DNA of 64,000 bases, from NCBI GenBank assembly GCA_947652605.1, contig OX393577.1:60784108-60848107 (forward strand), in the 5' to 3' direction. A model generated the notes under the pieces. That model ran no database searches. It saw only the letters and a list, made by a program, of their open reading frames with translations, and was not told the DNA's origin. Each line of letters opens with the position of its first letter. The first letter of the stretch is position 1. This document shows positions 1 through 10,990 of this stretch, one piece after another. Origin of the DNA: Elmis aenea (lineage: Eukaryota > Arthropoda > Insecta > Coleoptera > Elmidae). The position numbers and the translations under genes were made by a program.

Positions 1-1380
1 AGTAGCGTCACTTTAATATAGATTTAACCACACCCCTGACGCACCACTCTGACAGTACTTGTAAAATTTGACAACATACATTGACAGGTAGGTTAAATGA
101 AGGAAATTTTCTTACAAACCATAACTTGTGCATTGCAAATAATTTATAATTTTTGACAAATCTTCACTCATGCAAGTTGAATCAGAAAAAATCATTCGTG
201 TTTTTTTCAGCTCAACTTGCATTCGGGCAAATTTACCAAATATTATCGATAATTTTCAATGCACTTGTTCTATTACTACTGATAACAACGAATTCTTGCT
301 GCGAAAATTGTTAAGGCTGTTGTTTCCTGTTCTAAATCTATGCAATAATCGCAATAATCGCTTTATTTGTGTAACAATCACAACTGTCCTCTTGGATAAG
401 TTGATTTATTTATATACACAATGTCTGACGCGTGGCGAAAGATACGCCATCTTAAGTAAAAATAGATTGACATGCAAACAGTATCCAATTAGGCATTACT
501 CCAAGTCAATTGAGTGTGAGTACTTCAAGTAAATGGAAAGTTTCAGTAGTGTAATTTTGCATGCGACATCAAAACACTATACATGTCAACACATTTTAAA
601 ATCATTTTGCCTATGATTGTGCTTTTGGCAATTAATTGGTACTGTTGTTGAAAATTATTTTTTTATGGTTTATACAGTTATCGCATGTTTCTTTAAAAAA
701 AATGCAGGAATACCTTTGTTTGAAATAATATTAATAAGAAATAGTCAGTGTCTAATTGGCTGCTCTTTCATTCATAGCAAAAGTTTATCGAGTCTCGATG
801 TTATTTAAAGAAAAAGAAAATTTTTAGATTTAGTTTTCACGAGCATCGTTCAATACATTTCAAATTTTTCTTTAGCCTATTGATCAACATAAAACTTTGC
901 CAGAGTTAAACCTATGCTGTAGCTCTTATAATAAGCAAGATTTCCACAAGGCAACTAGAATTTCTATTAGCCTGTTTTTATTAAATGCGTAAATCAATTG
1001 CAACTATTTTATTTCTTATGGTATAAAGAGTGTAGAAGTAAAATATCCAGTTGCATATCAGAATCATGCCGTATTTTCTTTAACGTGAAAATAAACGCAG
1101 ATATTAGCTGGCATTTCCGTTTTACGAATATAAATTATTTTATCAGTTAAAAATAAATATTTCAGTCAACAACCCAAATATTTACACCAACCATGGATGC
1201 CAGCAGCATCAAACAAGGTGGTACATTATCTTTATAATCTAATATTTTGTAATGTTAGTAAGAGTTCTAAAAAAAGTGGTAAATATTTCTTTGGAACTAT
1301 TTTAAAGTACTAAAGAGATTCTCAAAATATTTGTAATTAGTTTTGAAGTTTAAGAGGTGACAACACCTATCAATTCCACT
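1..1380. other. AT-rich sequence, no gene recognised
   Basis: The stretch has open frames of 120 and 63 codons on the plus strand, but neither shows a domain, a signal peptide or a codon pattern that separates it from AT-rich background. I see no repeat relation to the rest of the window. Confidence 0.5.
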
Positions 1381-1384
1381 CAAT

Positions 1385-1828
1385 ATGAACATTAACAAAC
1401 CATGGTAACCAAAATGAATCGTTTTATTTTAGAATATTTAATTGTTCATGTTCACTTATTTAATTTTATACTCAAAAACTGTAGATTTTGCAGGAAAATT
1501 TAAAAAGAATGTCTAAATCAATCAATCTATCAGAGAATTTTTTTTAAATTGCAAAATTTCAACCCTCTAAGAAGTTCTGATAAAAAAACCAACAAGGGTC
1601 GCACTTTTCAGCCCCCTGTGAAGGTCGGAGATAATTAAAAATATTACTATGAGAAACCTTTCAATAAGTATAATACATCTACCAAATGTCATTCTCCTAC
1701 ACATCTCCAAATTTGAGAAATAAGATGAATACCTAATTTTACCGTTCCACTCCGAAAGGAGCCCTTCTTAATTTTCGATAAGGTATTACCTCGTAAAGTT
1801 TTTCGCAATGTTTAAGAAACACCCTGTA
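1385..1828 (-). mobile_element. Foldback family B, single arm
   Basis: The block ends at the right in AAGAAACACCCTGTA, the inverse of the TACAGGGTGTTTCTT end of the element at 35834-36732. Moving inward it shares an ordered series of short blocks with that element: the TTCGATAAGG block, a run around 1600 with GTCGCACTTTTCAGCCCCCTG, and the CATGGTAACC block near 1400. The opposite arm is missing, so this is a solo or truncated copy. It carries no coding sequence. A TA-type target site suggests a Tc1/mariner-mobilised element, which is inference. Confidence 0.6.
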
Positions 1829-1832
1829 TAAA

Positions 1833-2362
1833 TAAATGGACTTAGGGCATCGGGTTACAAGAAAGTTCTGCTGACCCCAACTATTAGCTAGATAGACGCT
1901 GGCGGATTTTTGGTCCATAAATCAAATTAATTTTTCAAAGTATTTAAAAGTATCCTTCGCTCATTTAACTTCAGAAAGGTGGGTCTATCGATTTCAGAAA
2001 CTAATAAATAAAGTTATTTTCTATTAGATACTGTCCTCAACGAAGGACATAGTGACAAAAATAAATACTGAAAAATTCAGCTAATGAAATCTATTTTAAA
2101 AGTCAATCGCCTCAAATAACATAAGCGGTTATTTTAAACTTATTTGAAGTATTCTAATTTGGAACATAATAGTGCTCCCAAAATTTATTTTTGGTAGAAT
2201 ACAGCGTTTAAATAAATTCTAAACAAACGGTCATTGTATATCTTCAAATTTAAAAAAAATAAGCACTAAAAATTAAGATCACTTATCGTTTTTAAAATGT
2301 ATTTAAATCAGACTGCAGTTAATGAAAACACGAGAGTCCTTATAGTATACATATTATATATT
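1833..2362. other. AT-rich sequence, nothing recognised
   Basis: No coding, RNA or repeat feature could be supported here. Confidence 0.4.
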
Positions 2363-2488
2363 GATACATAACAAGAGTTGTAAGAAGCATATTACGCACG
2401 AGTAGAAAAGTTGCGCACGGAGCCGCGTAGCGGCGAGTGCCCATTTCCACGAGTGCGTAATTGCTTTTCAACTCGTGTTATGTAGCAT
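2363..2488. repeat. Hairpin element (imperfect palindrome, ~125 bp)
   Basis: The left arm (ATACATAACAAGAGTTG, then ATTACGCACGAG) is matched in inverse by the right arm (GTGCGTAATTGCTTTTCAAC, then TCGTGTTATGTAG). The centre is a GC-rich loop with GGAGCCGCGTAGCGGC. The composition contrasts with the AT-rich flanks. It looks like a small hairpin MITE. The second hairpin at 62531-62643 has the same general architecture but a different sequence. Confidence 0.6.
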
Positions 2489-3605
2489 ACTTTTTCTACG
2501 ATCACACAATACCTACGATTTTAACGGCTTTTTGGCTAATATACACATGTAGTCATTTACAGTAGTGGTCGTAAAAGAAACTTATTTATGCACTTGGGTT
2601 TAAAGAGAAAAAAAAAGAATGTCTAATTATTACATGAATCACTCAAATAATCATACAATTTAGTTAAACTGCACGCAGGTATGGTACTCATTCTTAAAGT
2701 CTTAATTATATCCTTTTTACATTTAAGATTATACTATGAAAACCTTCCCACAAACGCAAAAAATTACGTCGAATTGACATCTCTATAGGTACTTCGAACG
2801 AGACTAAAAAACGATTCATCAACTTCTGCTGTTTTAATTAATAAAGTAAATTAAACAGTGCAAGAAAGATTTATAAAAAAATGAATGTATAGTTTCACGT
2901 TTAAAAGTTCCCGTGAAAGTTGTGTATTAATTGTTTTCTCATATTACCAATCTACTGGAAAGTATTTATTGTTTTGCTATGTTAATCACATTTTAAATAA
3001 ACGCCTCAGCTCTGAGTTTTATAAACAGTGTTATAAACAGTGACAACTAGAAAGATAAGCTTCAAAAAGCGGCGTTCGCAGTTCGTCAAAACTAATAAAC
3101 AGACATAACAACTGATTTTGGTACTATGTCGTATGTCTGTAATTAGTGTACAATTTCATAAATTTTACAATTTAATTAGGATTAGCAGAATTGATATTTG
3201 TTTTGCATTTCTGTTTGCCAGAATTTTAAATCGCCCCGTTTAGACAATCGTACGATTATTTATTTCACACTACAGCAAGCAAATATTTAAATTGAGGGTC
3301 GATCATCAACGACATTAAAATATATTAAGACTGTTTAGTAATAGATCATTGAACTAATATTAGTTCTCCTTAAAAATGAGGACAAAAAGTTGGCAGGGAC
3401 ATATTCGTTACGAAATGCAGACATAAAAATAAAAGAACTGCATAAATTAAAACTGAGGACAATTGCCTAAGACTTCTGACATTGAATAGAATGAATATAT
3501 AAATTTAAACAACCCGGAAGTTTCAAGATATACAACTTTTACTAAAAACAGATCGACTGCAAACGTCGAGATGTAAACACAGAACATGTCAATGTATTTT
3601 TATTA
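2489..3605. other. AT-rich sequence, nothing recognised
   Basis: No feature could be supported, apart from a short tandem doubling of TTATAAACAGTG near 3020-3040. Confidence 0.4.
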
Positions 3606-3702
3606 AACAACAAAAAATGTATATAAACAAATTAAAACTTGCAGTAATCTGTAAATAGTTTAATTAATATTTTAATATTTTTCCTAATTTTGAGTTAAAA
3701 AC
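3606..3702. repeat. Direct repeat, left copy
   Basis: About 95 bp ending in TTTTCCTAATTTTGAG is repeated, diverged, at about 4740-4850. The two copies flank the microsatellite and the LINE fragment. It could be a long target duplication, an older tandem repeat split by the insertion, or part of the LINE's neighbourhood. Confidence 0.55.
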
Positions 3703-3962
3703 TTTCTTCTTCTTCTTCTTCTTCTTCTTCTTATTCTTCTTCTTCTTCTTCTTCTTCTTCTTCTTCCTCTTGCTCTTCCTCTTCCTCTTCCTCTTGTTCC
3801 TCTTCCTTTTCCTCTTCCTCCTCCCCCTCTTCCTCTTCCTCTTCCTCCTCCTCCTCCTCCTCCTCCTCTTCCTCTTCCACTTCCTCTTCTTCTTCTTCTT
3901 TTTCTTCTTCTTCTTCTTTTTCTTCTTCTTCTTCCTCTTCTTCTTCTACTTCTTCTTTTTCC
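3703..3962. repeat. (TTC)n / polypyrimidine microsatellite
   Basis: About 260 bp consists almost wholly of TTC, TCC and CTT triplets on the plus strand, so it is purine-only on the minus strand. It starts as near-pure TTC, passes through a TCC/TCTTCC-rich middle and returns to TTC. Such tracts can form triplex DNA. It abuts the 3' edge of a LINE fragment on the minus strand, so it may have grown from a LINE tail or replaced it. The minus-strand reading gives a spurious arginine-rich peptide. Confidence 0.9.
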
Positions 3963-4720
3963 TAGTATTGTTTTGTTTAATGAGTAATATATTTTTGTTG
4001 AGTTGTTCGCCCCTTTTGTGAATTCGGCATCTATTTTCTCATCCTCTGTTATTATGCTTCCCAAGTATTCGTATGTTGTCTCTCGTTCCAGAATATTGTT
4101 TTGACATTTAATTTTAATAGTTTTTGGTTTATTTATGTTCACTTCCATTATCATGTCCTCGACTTGTTCGGTCCATGCGTTCACTAACTTTTGCATTTTA
4201 GTATTTGCTATTAATACCACGTCATCTGCGTATAATATTCCTGTATCCAATTCCAGTGTTTAGTTGTTTATGTTTTTCCTTAATTCGTTTAAAACCCTTG
4301 CCCATAAAAATAATAATTGGAATAGGCTTAGGCTGTCTCCTTGTTTTATTCCCTTATTCATTCTTAATTCGTCTGGTGTTTGACCTGCAATTTGTACTTT
4401 AGCTATAACTGTCTGATATGTGTTTCTAATTGCGTTTATTGAAATGTTAGGTATTTCTATTTCTCTCAGGGTCTTCCATATTTTTCCTCTGTCAACAATA
4501 TCGAAGGCTGCTTTTAAGTCTATATGTAAGTGTTAAGTAAAGTTCTTCTCCTTCTTCTATTTTTCTTTCTATTATATTTTTTATAATATATATGTTATCG
4601 CTGTCTGTCTCTCTGGTCTAAAAGCTGTTTGTTCTTCTCCTAGTTTTAATTCTACATATTCTCTTAGCTTCTTTTTTAGAATTTGTGTGTATAGCTTGTA
4701 GCAAGTTTGGGCTAAACAGA
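3963..4720 (-). pseudogene. RTE-type LINE reverse transcriptase fragment
   Basis: Read on the minus strand, broken frames give the RT blocks in order: a TAFRPERQT-like block, then DLKAAFDIVDRGKIW, then GIKQGDSLSLFQL, then the catalytic YADDVVLIA box near 4230, then a thumb segment ending ...LGSIITEDEKIDAE near 4000. In-frame stops separate the blocks, for example directly before LELDTGILYADD. The element lacks its endonuclease at the 5' side and runs into the polypyrimidine tract at its 3' side. The C-terminal part resembles the start of the plus-strand fragment at 10.2 kb, so both belong to related LINEs. It is not functional. Confidence 0.8.
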
Positions 4721-4739
4721 TTGACCAAACTAGCTACAA

Positions 4740-4850
4740 GTAAACAAAAAATTAAAATTAACAATTCAAAACTTGTAATAATTTGTAAAAATATTTAAAT
4801 AATTTAATTAACATTTTAATATTTTTTCCTAATTTTGAGTTTTTAAAAAC
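4740..4850. repeat. Direct repeat, right copy
   Basis: This is the diverged copy of 3606-3702, again ending in TTTTCCTAATTTTGAG. It brackets the LINE fragment and microsatellite. Confidence 0.5.
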
Positions 4851-4859
4851 ATTCAACCA

Positions 4860-5325
4860 AATTTTATTAAACCTGGACTTGTGTGCCATTAACCTTTTAA
4901 CAAAAGACGCAACTCATTTCATAATAAACCAACAGACCTACTCCCGCATGCAGTTTTAATTTGGCTACGTTTCAAAAACTCTAAACAAGATTAGACATCG
5001 TTAGAGAAAATTATACAGTGTACATGCCGCGTATATCCAAGCACTGACGTTGGGTAAAAATAATTTTTTCTAATAATCATATATTAATAGAGTGCCGTGG
5101 CATAAGTTTTAAGTTCATTAGAAGAATATCAATCTGGGGAAAATTATTATACTTTCTTCAAGCGTGAGATGGAGATGAAAATAAGATATGCAAAGGTAAG
5201 TTTTTGTCATAAGAAAAACATATCTACTCACACAGAGAAATATAATAGTAATATAAAAAAAACTACTGTGCTTTTAATTGCTTTGATGTTTGAGTTTAGT
5301 CGTTTAGTTTTTCTTTAACTCATTA
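4860..5325. other. AT-rich sequence, nothing recognised
   Basis: No feature could be supported. Confidence 0.4.
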
Positions 5326-5330
5326 ATTAA

Positions 5331-5359
5331 ATAATAATAATAATAATAATGTCTTTATT
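5331..5359 (-). repeat. LINE 3' tail: AATAAAG plus (ATT)n
   Basis: On the minus strand a polyadenylation-like AATAAAG is followed within a few bases by an (ATT)n run. The same arrangement recurs at 12922-12958 and 40661-40684, and loosely on the plus strand at 10965-10990. It marks the 3' terminus of the LINE above. Confidence 0.7.
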
Positions 5360-8150
5360 GCCATAAGAAACAAACAAACAGTACAACAATATTATTACAT
5401 ATATGTTATATGGCAACCGCAAGGCGTAGTTCAATCCATTGTCTAGAACAATGGATTGCTCTTCCACTCAACCTTGTTTGAAGGTACATTCAAAATAAAA
5501 CTTATAATAATAAAAATAATAAAAATATGAATATAAATATGAGGCAACATTTATAATGTAGAAGACAAAATAATATTTCCAAAAACAACACATTCACATG
5601 TTGTTAACTGCCAAAACTTGCAAATCTGATTCAACAAAATCTGATTTAAAAAAAAAAAAATTACTACAATAATAGCCTGCCCTCAGCCACAATACGGTAA
5701 AACCTTTCTCTTAAATGACTTGAGTCACAGATTTTCAAACTGTCCGGAATAGAGTTGTATAATTTGTAAATATTAAAAGAAAATGATCGTTCAAAGAACT
5801 TAGTTTTGTGTTGTGGTGGACTGATACGACCCCTATTCCTGACGTTCAAGTTGTGGACATCAGTTCTGAAGGTAATTTTGCTTAGTAAATATTTAGGAGT
5901 TTTAGACAGAAATAAATTATGGTACAGAGTGACGCTTTGTAGGATACGTTTATTTTGCATATTGACCCATCCCATTAACTTAAATTTAAGGGAAATTTTT
6001 TGAAATTTTCTTATGCCATAAACAAATCTAAAAGAACTGTTTTGAACCCTTTGAATTTTACATTTAGTATCGTAATCTAAGCAGTGGCCATAAACTGGTG
6101 CCGCGTAATTGAAATGTGAGAGTACCATTGCGTCGCATAAAATTTTTTTTACATAAGTATTAAGATAGCTTCGGTGAGGATATAAAAGTTTTAAATTTAG
6201 GTATGCTTTTTGTATGCATTTTGATACATGATTTCTGTATCTAAACGAATTATCCAAGGTGAGCCCCAGAGTTTTGAAAGATTCGACAAATGGTACATTG
6301 ACACCATTAACTTTAATAGCTATCGCGTTGTTTATTTCCGAAACAACTTTCTGATTACCAAACAGCATCCACGCAGACTTAGCGGCATTAAGAAAAAGGT
6401 GGTGTTCCTGCGAATATTCATAAATTGATTGAAGGTCTTTGTTTACTTTATAAACAGCATCAACTAAAAATTCTTTTTTAAAACTGATGTAAATATGAGT
6501 GTCATCAGCATACATCACATATTTGGTGAAGTTCAAGCATAGTGGCAATTGACAGGTGTAAATAATGAACAACAGGGGTCCCAGAATGGACCCTTGTGGA
6601 ACGCCACAGTAAATTTTACATCTGATATTTTGCCATCATATACAACCTGCTGACTACGAAATGATAAATAACTTTTTATTAATTGAATGGCTGGATTATC
6701 GAAACCAATAAAGTGTAACAAAGAATACAATACTGAATGCTTAATCGTATCGAATGCTAAAATCCAGAAACACAACCAAAGTCAGCTTTCCTTCATCTGC
6801 GGCTCTTATAAGGTCATCGGTAAGGTTTAACAGAGCAGTAGTGCAACTGTATTTACTTCTGAAGCCGGATTGAAAAACTGGTAAAATACTATGTTGTTCA
6901 AGATGTGTTTTTATTTGTTTATGCATAAGTTTTTCTAAGACCTTAGATAGAGTTGATAGTAAACTTATGGGTCTCAGATCTTTGTATTCTACAGGATTGC
7001 TGATTTTTGGTAAGGGTATAACAAGAGCATTTTTCCAGGAGGCTGGAAATTGTTGGTCAATAAAACACGAATTAATAATGTTGGTGACGCATGGTATTAT
7101 TGTTGGACAACACAATCTAAGCATCCGAATTCCAATTTCATCTGATCCCAGTGATGCTGATTTGATTGAGTTTATGGATTCAAGCACATCAGTTGTGTCG
7201 ACAGTTTTAAAAGAGAATAAATTTTGAGATTGAAAGTTTAATTTAAAATTGTTATTATAAAAGTTGATGATTTGGCTGTGCCCATCAGGATTTTTTGGTA
7301 TACAATCGATTAAGTAATTATTGATTGCATCAACATTTTGTAGATGTGAGGGTAATGTCCTCTGCTTAGGAGTTTTGATATTAAGTAAGTTCAAGTTGTT
7401 CCATAGTTTATAATTTTTGCAATTGCTCTCGAAATAAGCCGATTTTTCGCGTATTAAAGCTCTGTTTGTAAAGTTACGTAGTGATTTATAATACTCGAAG
7501 TCTCTTGGATTTTTAGTTCTTTTGAATTTTTTCATGGTTTTATCTCGAATAGATATAAGAAGTCTAATATTATCTGTTAACCATGGAGCAGGGGGCTTTG
7601 TGATTCTTATGCTTCTAAGGGGTACATAAATATTAAAAATATTGTTGATGTGGTCAGTGAGAAATGCAACTTTTTCATTAACATTGTTTAATCCGTATAA
7701 CTCATGTAACGGCAAAGAGATAAGATGGTTATAAAAAGCATTGTCATCAAAATTACGAAAGTTTCTAACAGTCCTGAAGATTGGAATAGCAGCAGACTTG
7801 GCATAAGATAAATTAACGTATATTAACTCGTGATCCGAAAAACTTACGTTCAATGTCCCATGATCAACTACAGATATGTTTTTAGACAAAAAGGCAAGGT
7901 CAATCATACTTGCTGATTGTAAGGTTACCCGTGTAGGAGCTGTTATAATTTGTTTTAAATCGTGCTGTTCAACGAGATCAGCTAAATATAAAGTACAAGT
8001 GTCATCTGGTTTTAAGAAATCTATGTTAAAATCTCCCAGACATACCACTTTTGATGTCATGTTAACCATGCTTATAGAATCATCTAATATATTACAAAAG
8101 TATTTATACTCCACGAGTGGAGATCTATATACAATTCCAATAGAATAAAT
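5331..8150 (-). pseudogene. 5'-truncated Jockey/CR1-like LINE (ORF2)
   Basis: The minus strand encodes, in order, the C-terminal part of an AP-type endonuclease (CLGDFNIDF, then SDHELIYV near 7830), a linker, RT fingers (YKDLRPISLLSTLSKVLEK, LPVFQSGFRSKYSC), FLDFS/AFDTI at the palm, GVPQGSILGPLLF near 6600, the catalytic YADDTHIY near 6510, and a thumb and C-terminal tail ending ...RIVAEGRLLL at 5664. Two frameshifts break it: a small deletion at about 6755 inside the DFSKAFDTI motif, and another near 6622 before the GVPQG motif. The endonuclease start is missing, the usual 5' truncation of target-primed insertion. The 3' end carries AATAAAG (minus) and then an (ATT)n tail at 5331-5350. The clade is inferred from motifs. 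Confidence 0.85.
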
Positions 8151-8629
8151 TACATTATTTAGTTTTAACTGAAAATCGACTTACAATCTGTCAGTGTATT
8201 TGCTGCTCCACAGAAAGTTGAAAAATGCAGTTGAAATTATGATGATATCGGCATTGATTGCATTGCCTTATGTTTGATCGTATGCTGAAACGAATTTTAA
8301 TTTTGCTTTTCCATTCAAGTTCCCGTTTTATAAGGCGCTTCAACTCACAAGTTCCTAAAGATCCTAAAGATGTGGCATTGAGTTGTTAATGCTACTTTCA
8401 CGACATTAAGTTACGATGTAAAGTGCTTTAAGAAAAGTTTTTAGCGTCAAACGACAATTTTTGCAAAGTTTTCTTCGTACAGTTGCATGGTGGCTCGTAT
8501 CAGGGTGGGTCTATACCCAGTTGTTGCATCTCCTTCCACATTCTACAATCATTTTTTCCGATTAGTCTTTCCTTTAGCCTTTCGCCGCTTCCTTTACTCG
8601 TTGCGCTGCACTAGGAATTTCTTGGACAG
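8151..8629. other. Sequence with possible decayed LINE, no intact gene
   Basis: Nothing intact. On the minus strand, the flanks of the palindrome at 8634-8850 give fragments such as WCDHINRMSEH (8880-8960) that resemble an RTE LINE C-terminus. This is too weak to call as a gene. Confidence 0.3.
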
Positions 8630-8633
8630 TTAA

Positions 8634-8850
8634 AAGCTGGGTTTACATTAGTCATGTGAGCTGATCAACTCACATGAATTCATGTGACATGAACGCCAAT
8701 TGACCGTCTAAACCCAGTAATTCACGTCAGTTGATCATTTGAACGGAATCATTTGAATTAAATTACAAGGTTTAGACGGTCATTTGGCGTTCATGTCACA
8801 TGAATTTCATGTGAGTTGATCCACTCACATGACTTATGTAAACCCAGCTT
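8634..8850. mobile_element. 217-bp palindromic MITE, TTAA-flanked
   Basis: Two arms of roughly 80 bp start AAGCTGGGTTTACAT at the left and end ATGTAAACCCAGCTT at the right. They are near-perfect inverse copies, including CATGTGAGTTGAT, GTTCATGTCACATGAA and the TAGACGGTCA blocks. The arms themselves contain sub-palindromes (TTCATGTGACATGAA). TTAA lies at both borders (8630-8633 and 8849-8852), which would fit a piggyBac-type target duplication, though the arm ends are offset by 2 bp. There is no coding content. Confidence 0.75.
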
Positions 8851-8852
8851 AA

Positions 8853-10150
8853 GTGTTCGCTCATTCTATTTATGTGGTCACACCATTGTTTTCGTTACAT
8901 TCATAACTTTTCTGTTAAGCTGTGGATCTTTAGCTCTTCACTGACGTCTGTCTAAATTCATTTTTATGTCATTGCGCGAGTGTCCAGCCACCGATCTAGG
9001 AATCTCAATACCGATTTTCGTCTTGTTAACACCAAATTTTTATTTTCAATTGGTACCTCCATTGACAAATATTCAAAATTAATAGCATTTTTATCTGATG
9101 GTTGTGTTCGTGAAAATAATTAACCTAGATACGTTTTGGGAATAAACAATTACACGTTAATGGTATTTTAGTTTTTCTACGTTAGTGCAAATCAGGAAGC
9201 CTTAAAATTATATTGATGTAAAATTTATAGGCAGTTTTGTCTTAATACAATTGTACACAAAAATGAAAAACTTAAAACTGTTACAAAACATTTTTCAAGG
9301 GACTGTTATGAGTTTTTATCTTTTGCAAGTTAATTGTTAAAAGGTTAATAATAGACACAGTTCATATTGTAGGATATTATCTTTTCGATACACTATAATT
9401 AGTAACCGTATATGTACATAGCTTTTCACTTACAATTGCTAGTTGACTGTTGTCATAACTGCAATGGCTATCATTTATCTTTTTCATTTTCTTTGGATAA
9501 GTAATTTGGTAAGACGTTTGTATAGGTAACATTGATAAATTATGAATTAAATGAAAAATATTTCGTTCTTTTTTGATTCGAACACAAACGAAATATTTAG
9601 TTTTCGTTCCCACCCATATTTCGTTTTCGTTTTCGTGAACCGAAATTATAATAACCGTTAAAACAGGTTCTACCCTTTTTTAGTCTCCAAGTAAAGAACC
9701 TATTAATCACCACCCTCTTTTTACAAAATTCAAAGCAGAGAACTTTCTAAAGAACTAATGCCAAATGTCAAAATGACAGTGTTGGCAACCCTATTAATAC
9801 GATGAAACTCCGATCATTCGAATATTCGATTATCCATATTGTAAATACTTCGTATGCATTAAATCAGCATAGTTCGTCTTTAAATAAAAACAAATTTGGC
9901 ATGATTATTTTGTACTTTTGGATTACAAAATTTATTAAAATGTGAGATAAAAAATGCTTATAATAAATTTTAAAGTCCATTTACATTTTTGTTTCTGTTT
10001 CTTAGCCATTGGTGGGCCCCCACTAAATTGTAAACGGCGCTGGCGGTATGTTCGGTTTTTATCATTATGGATGGCATAATTTAAACTAGCCATAATAAAT
10101 TTACCAAATTGTTAAACACATTTAACATACAATCATACAAACAAATAAAG
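8853..10150. other. AT-rich sequence with TTCGTTTTCG motifs
   Basis: No gene recognised. A cluster of TTTCGTTTTCGTT motifs lies at 9580-9645. A similar cluster lies at 11200-11290 and ends in CAGACCCTG. The two could be ends of one decayed element, but no matching terminal repeat was found. Confidence 0.35.
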
Positions 10151-10151
10151 T

Positions 10152-10990
10152 TTGTGCATTTTATTTAGTATAACATCAGGTTTTTTTGGACACATCACTT
10201 TAAATGGGCGTAGGTTAGAACAGGTAGAAAGCTTTAAATATTTAGTAGTGATCAGAGAAAACAATGGAGGAATGGACAAGGAAATAAGCGAAAGGACAGG
10301 AAATGTGGAAAGAATTTTTAACAGTTTAAGAACAACAATTTTTGGAAATAGAGAAAACCCAAAACGAACAAAAGTGAAAGTGGTCAAAAACGTAGTAACT
10401 CTAGCACTTTTATACGTAAGTAAAATGTGGACACTCACAAATAAAAATAGATGCCTAGTGAATGCAGCAGAAATGAGATTTCCAAGAAAAATCCAAGGAA
10501 AAACCAAAAATGATAGAATCAGAAACGAAACATATAGAGAACAATTAAAGATAAAATCAGTTGAAACAAAAATACAAGAAAGGCAGATGGGATGGTTGGG
10601 TAACATTTATAGGATGAAAGAAGAAAGATTAACCGGAAAACCATATGAAGCAAGATCACAGGGAAAAAACAAAAGAGGTAGACCGAGAAAAACCTGGCAG
10701 GACGAAGTTAAAAAAGCAGCAACAGATAGAAACATCAAATGGAAAGACATAAAAAGGCTAGCACAAGACAGAAAAACATGGAAAAAAGTCAGCACAACAC
10801 AACTCAACAGTCCTACACCTAACAGTAGAAGGACTCATGACTAAATGATAATAACGTCAGGTGTAAAAACACAACTAGTTTGTCAAACCATAGATCATCA
10901 ACGTTAAATGTAATATTTTTAAACTGTTAAAATGACGTGATTATTACGCGCCTTTTTGTTATCCAATAAAGTTTTTATTATTTATTGATG
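10152..10990 (+). pseudogene. RTE-type LINE ORF2 C-terminal fragment
   Basis: A plus-strand frame open to 10844 matches the C-terminal third of RTE-type LINE ORF2: LNGRRLEQVESFKYL, then a thumb region, LLYVSKMWTLTNKNRC, AEMRFPRKIQGKTKNDRIRNE, a WLGNIYRM block and the basic GRPRKTWQDEV motif. The expected YGSETW has become YVSKMW. RT fingers and palm and the endonuclease are absent, so this is a 5'-truncated dead copy. The 3' region ends in AATAAAGTTTTTATTATTTA (10965-10984), resembling a polyadenylation signal and tail. It overlaps in protein register with the minus-strand fragment at 3.96-4.72 kb. Confidence 0.85.

Noticed and set aside
170..808. Open frames of 120 and 63 codons near the start
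   Set aside because: No motif, no intron signals and AT-rich codons. Likely chance.
3684..3960. Arginine/glycine-rich peptide on the minus strand and leucine/phenylalanine-rich peptide on the plus strand
   Set aside because: Pure by-product of the TTC/TCC microsatellite. Only the part above 3963 is real LINE coding sequence.
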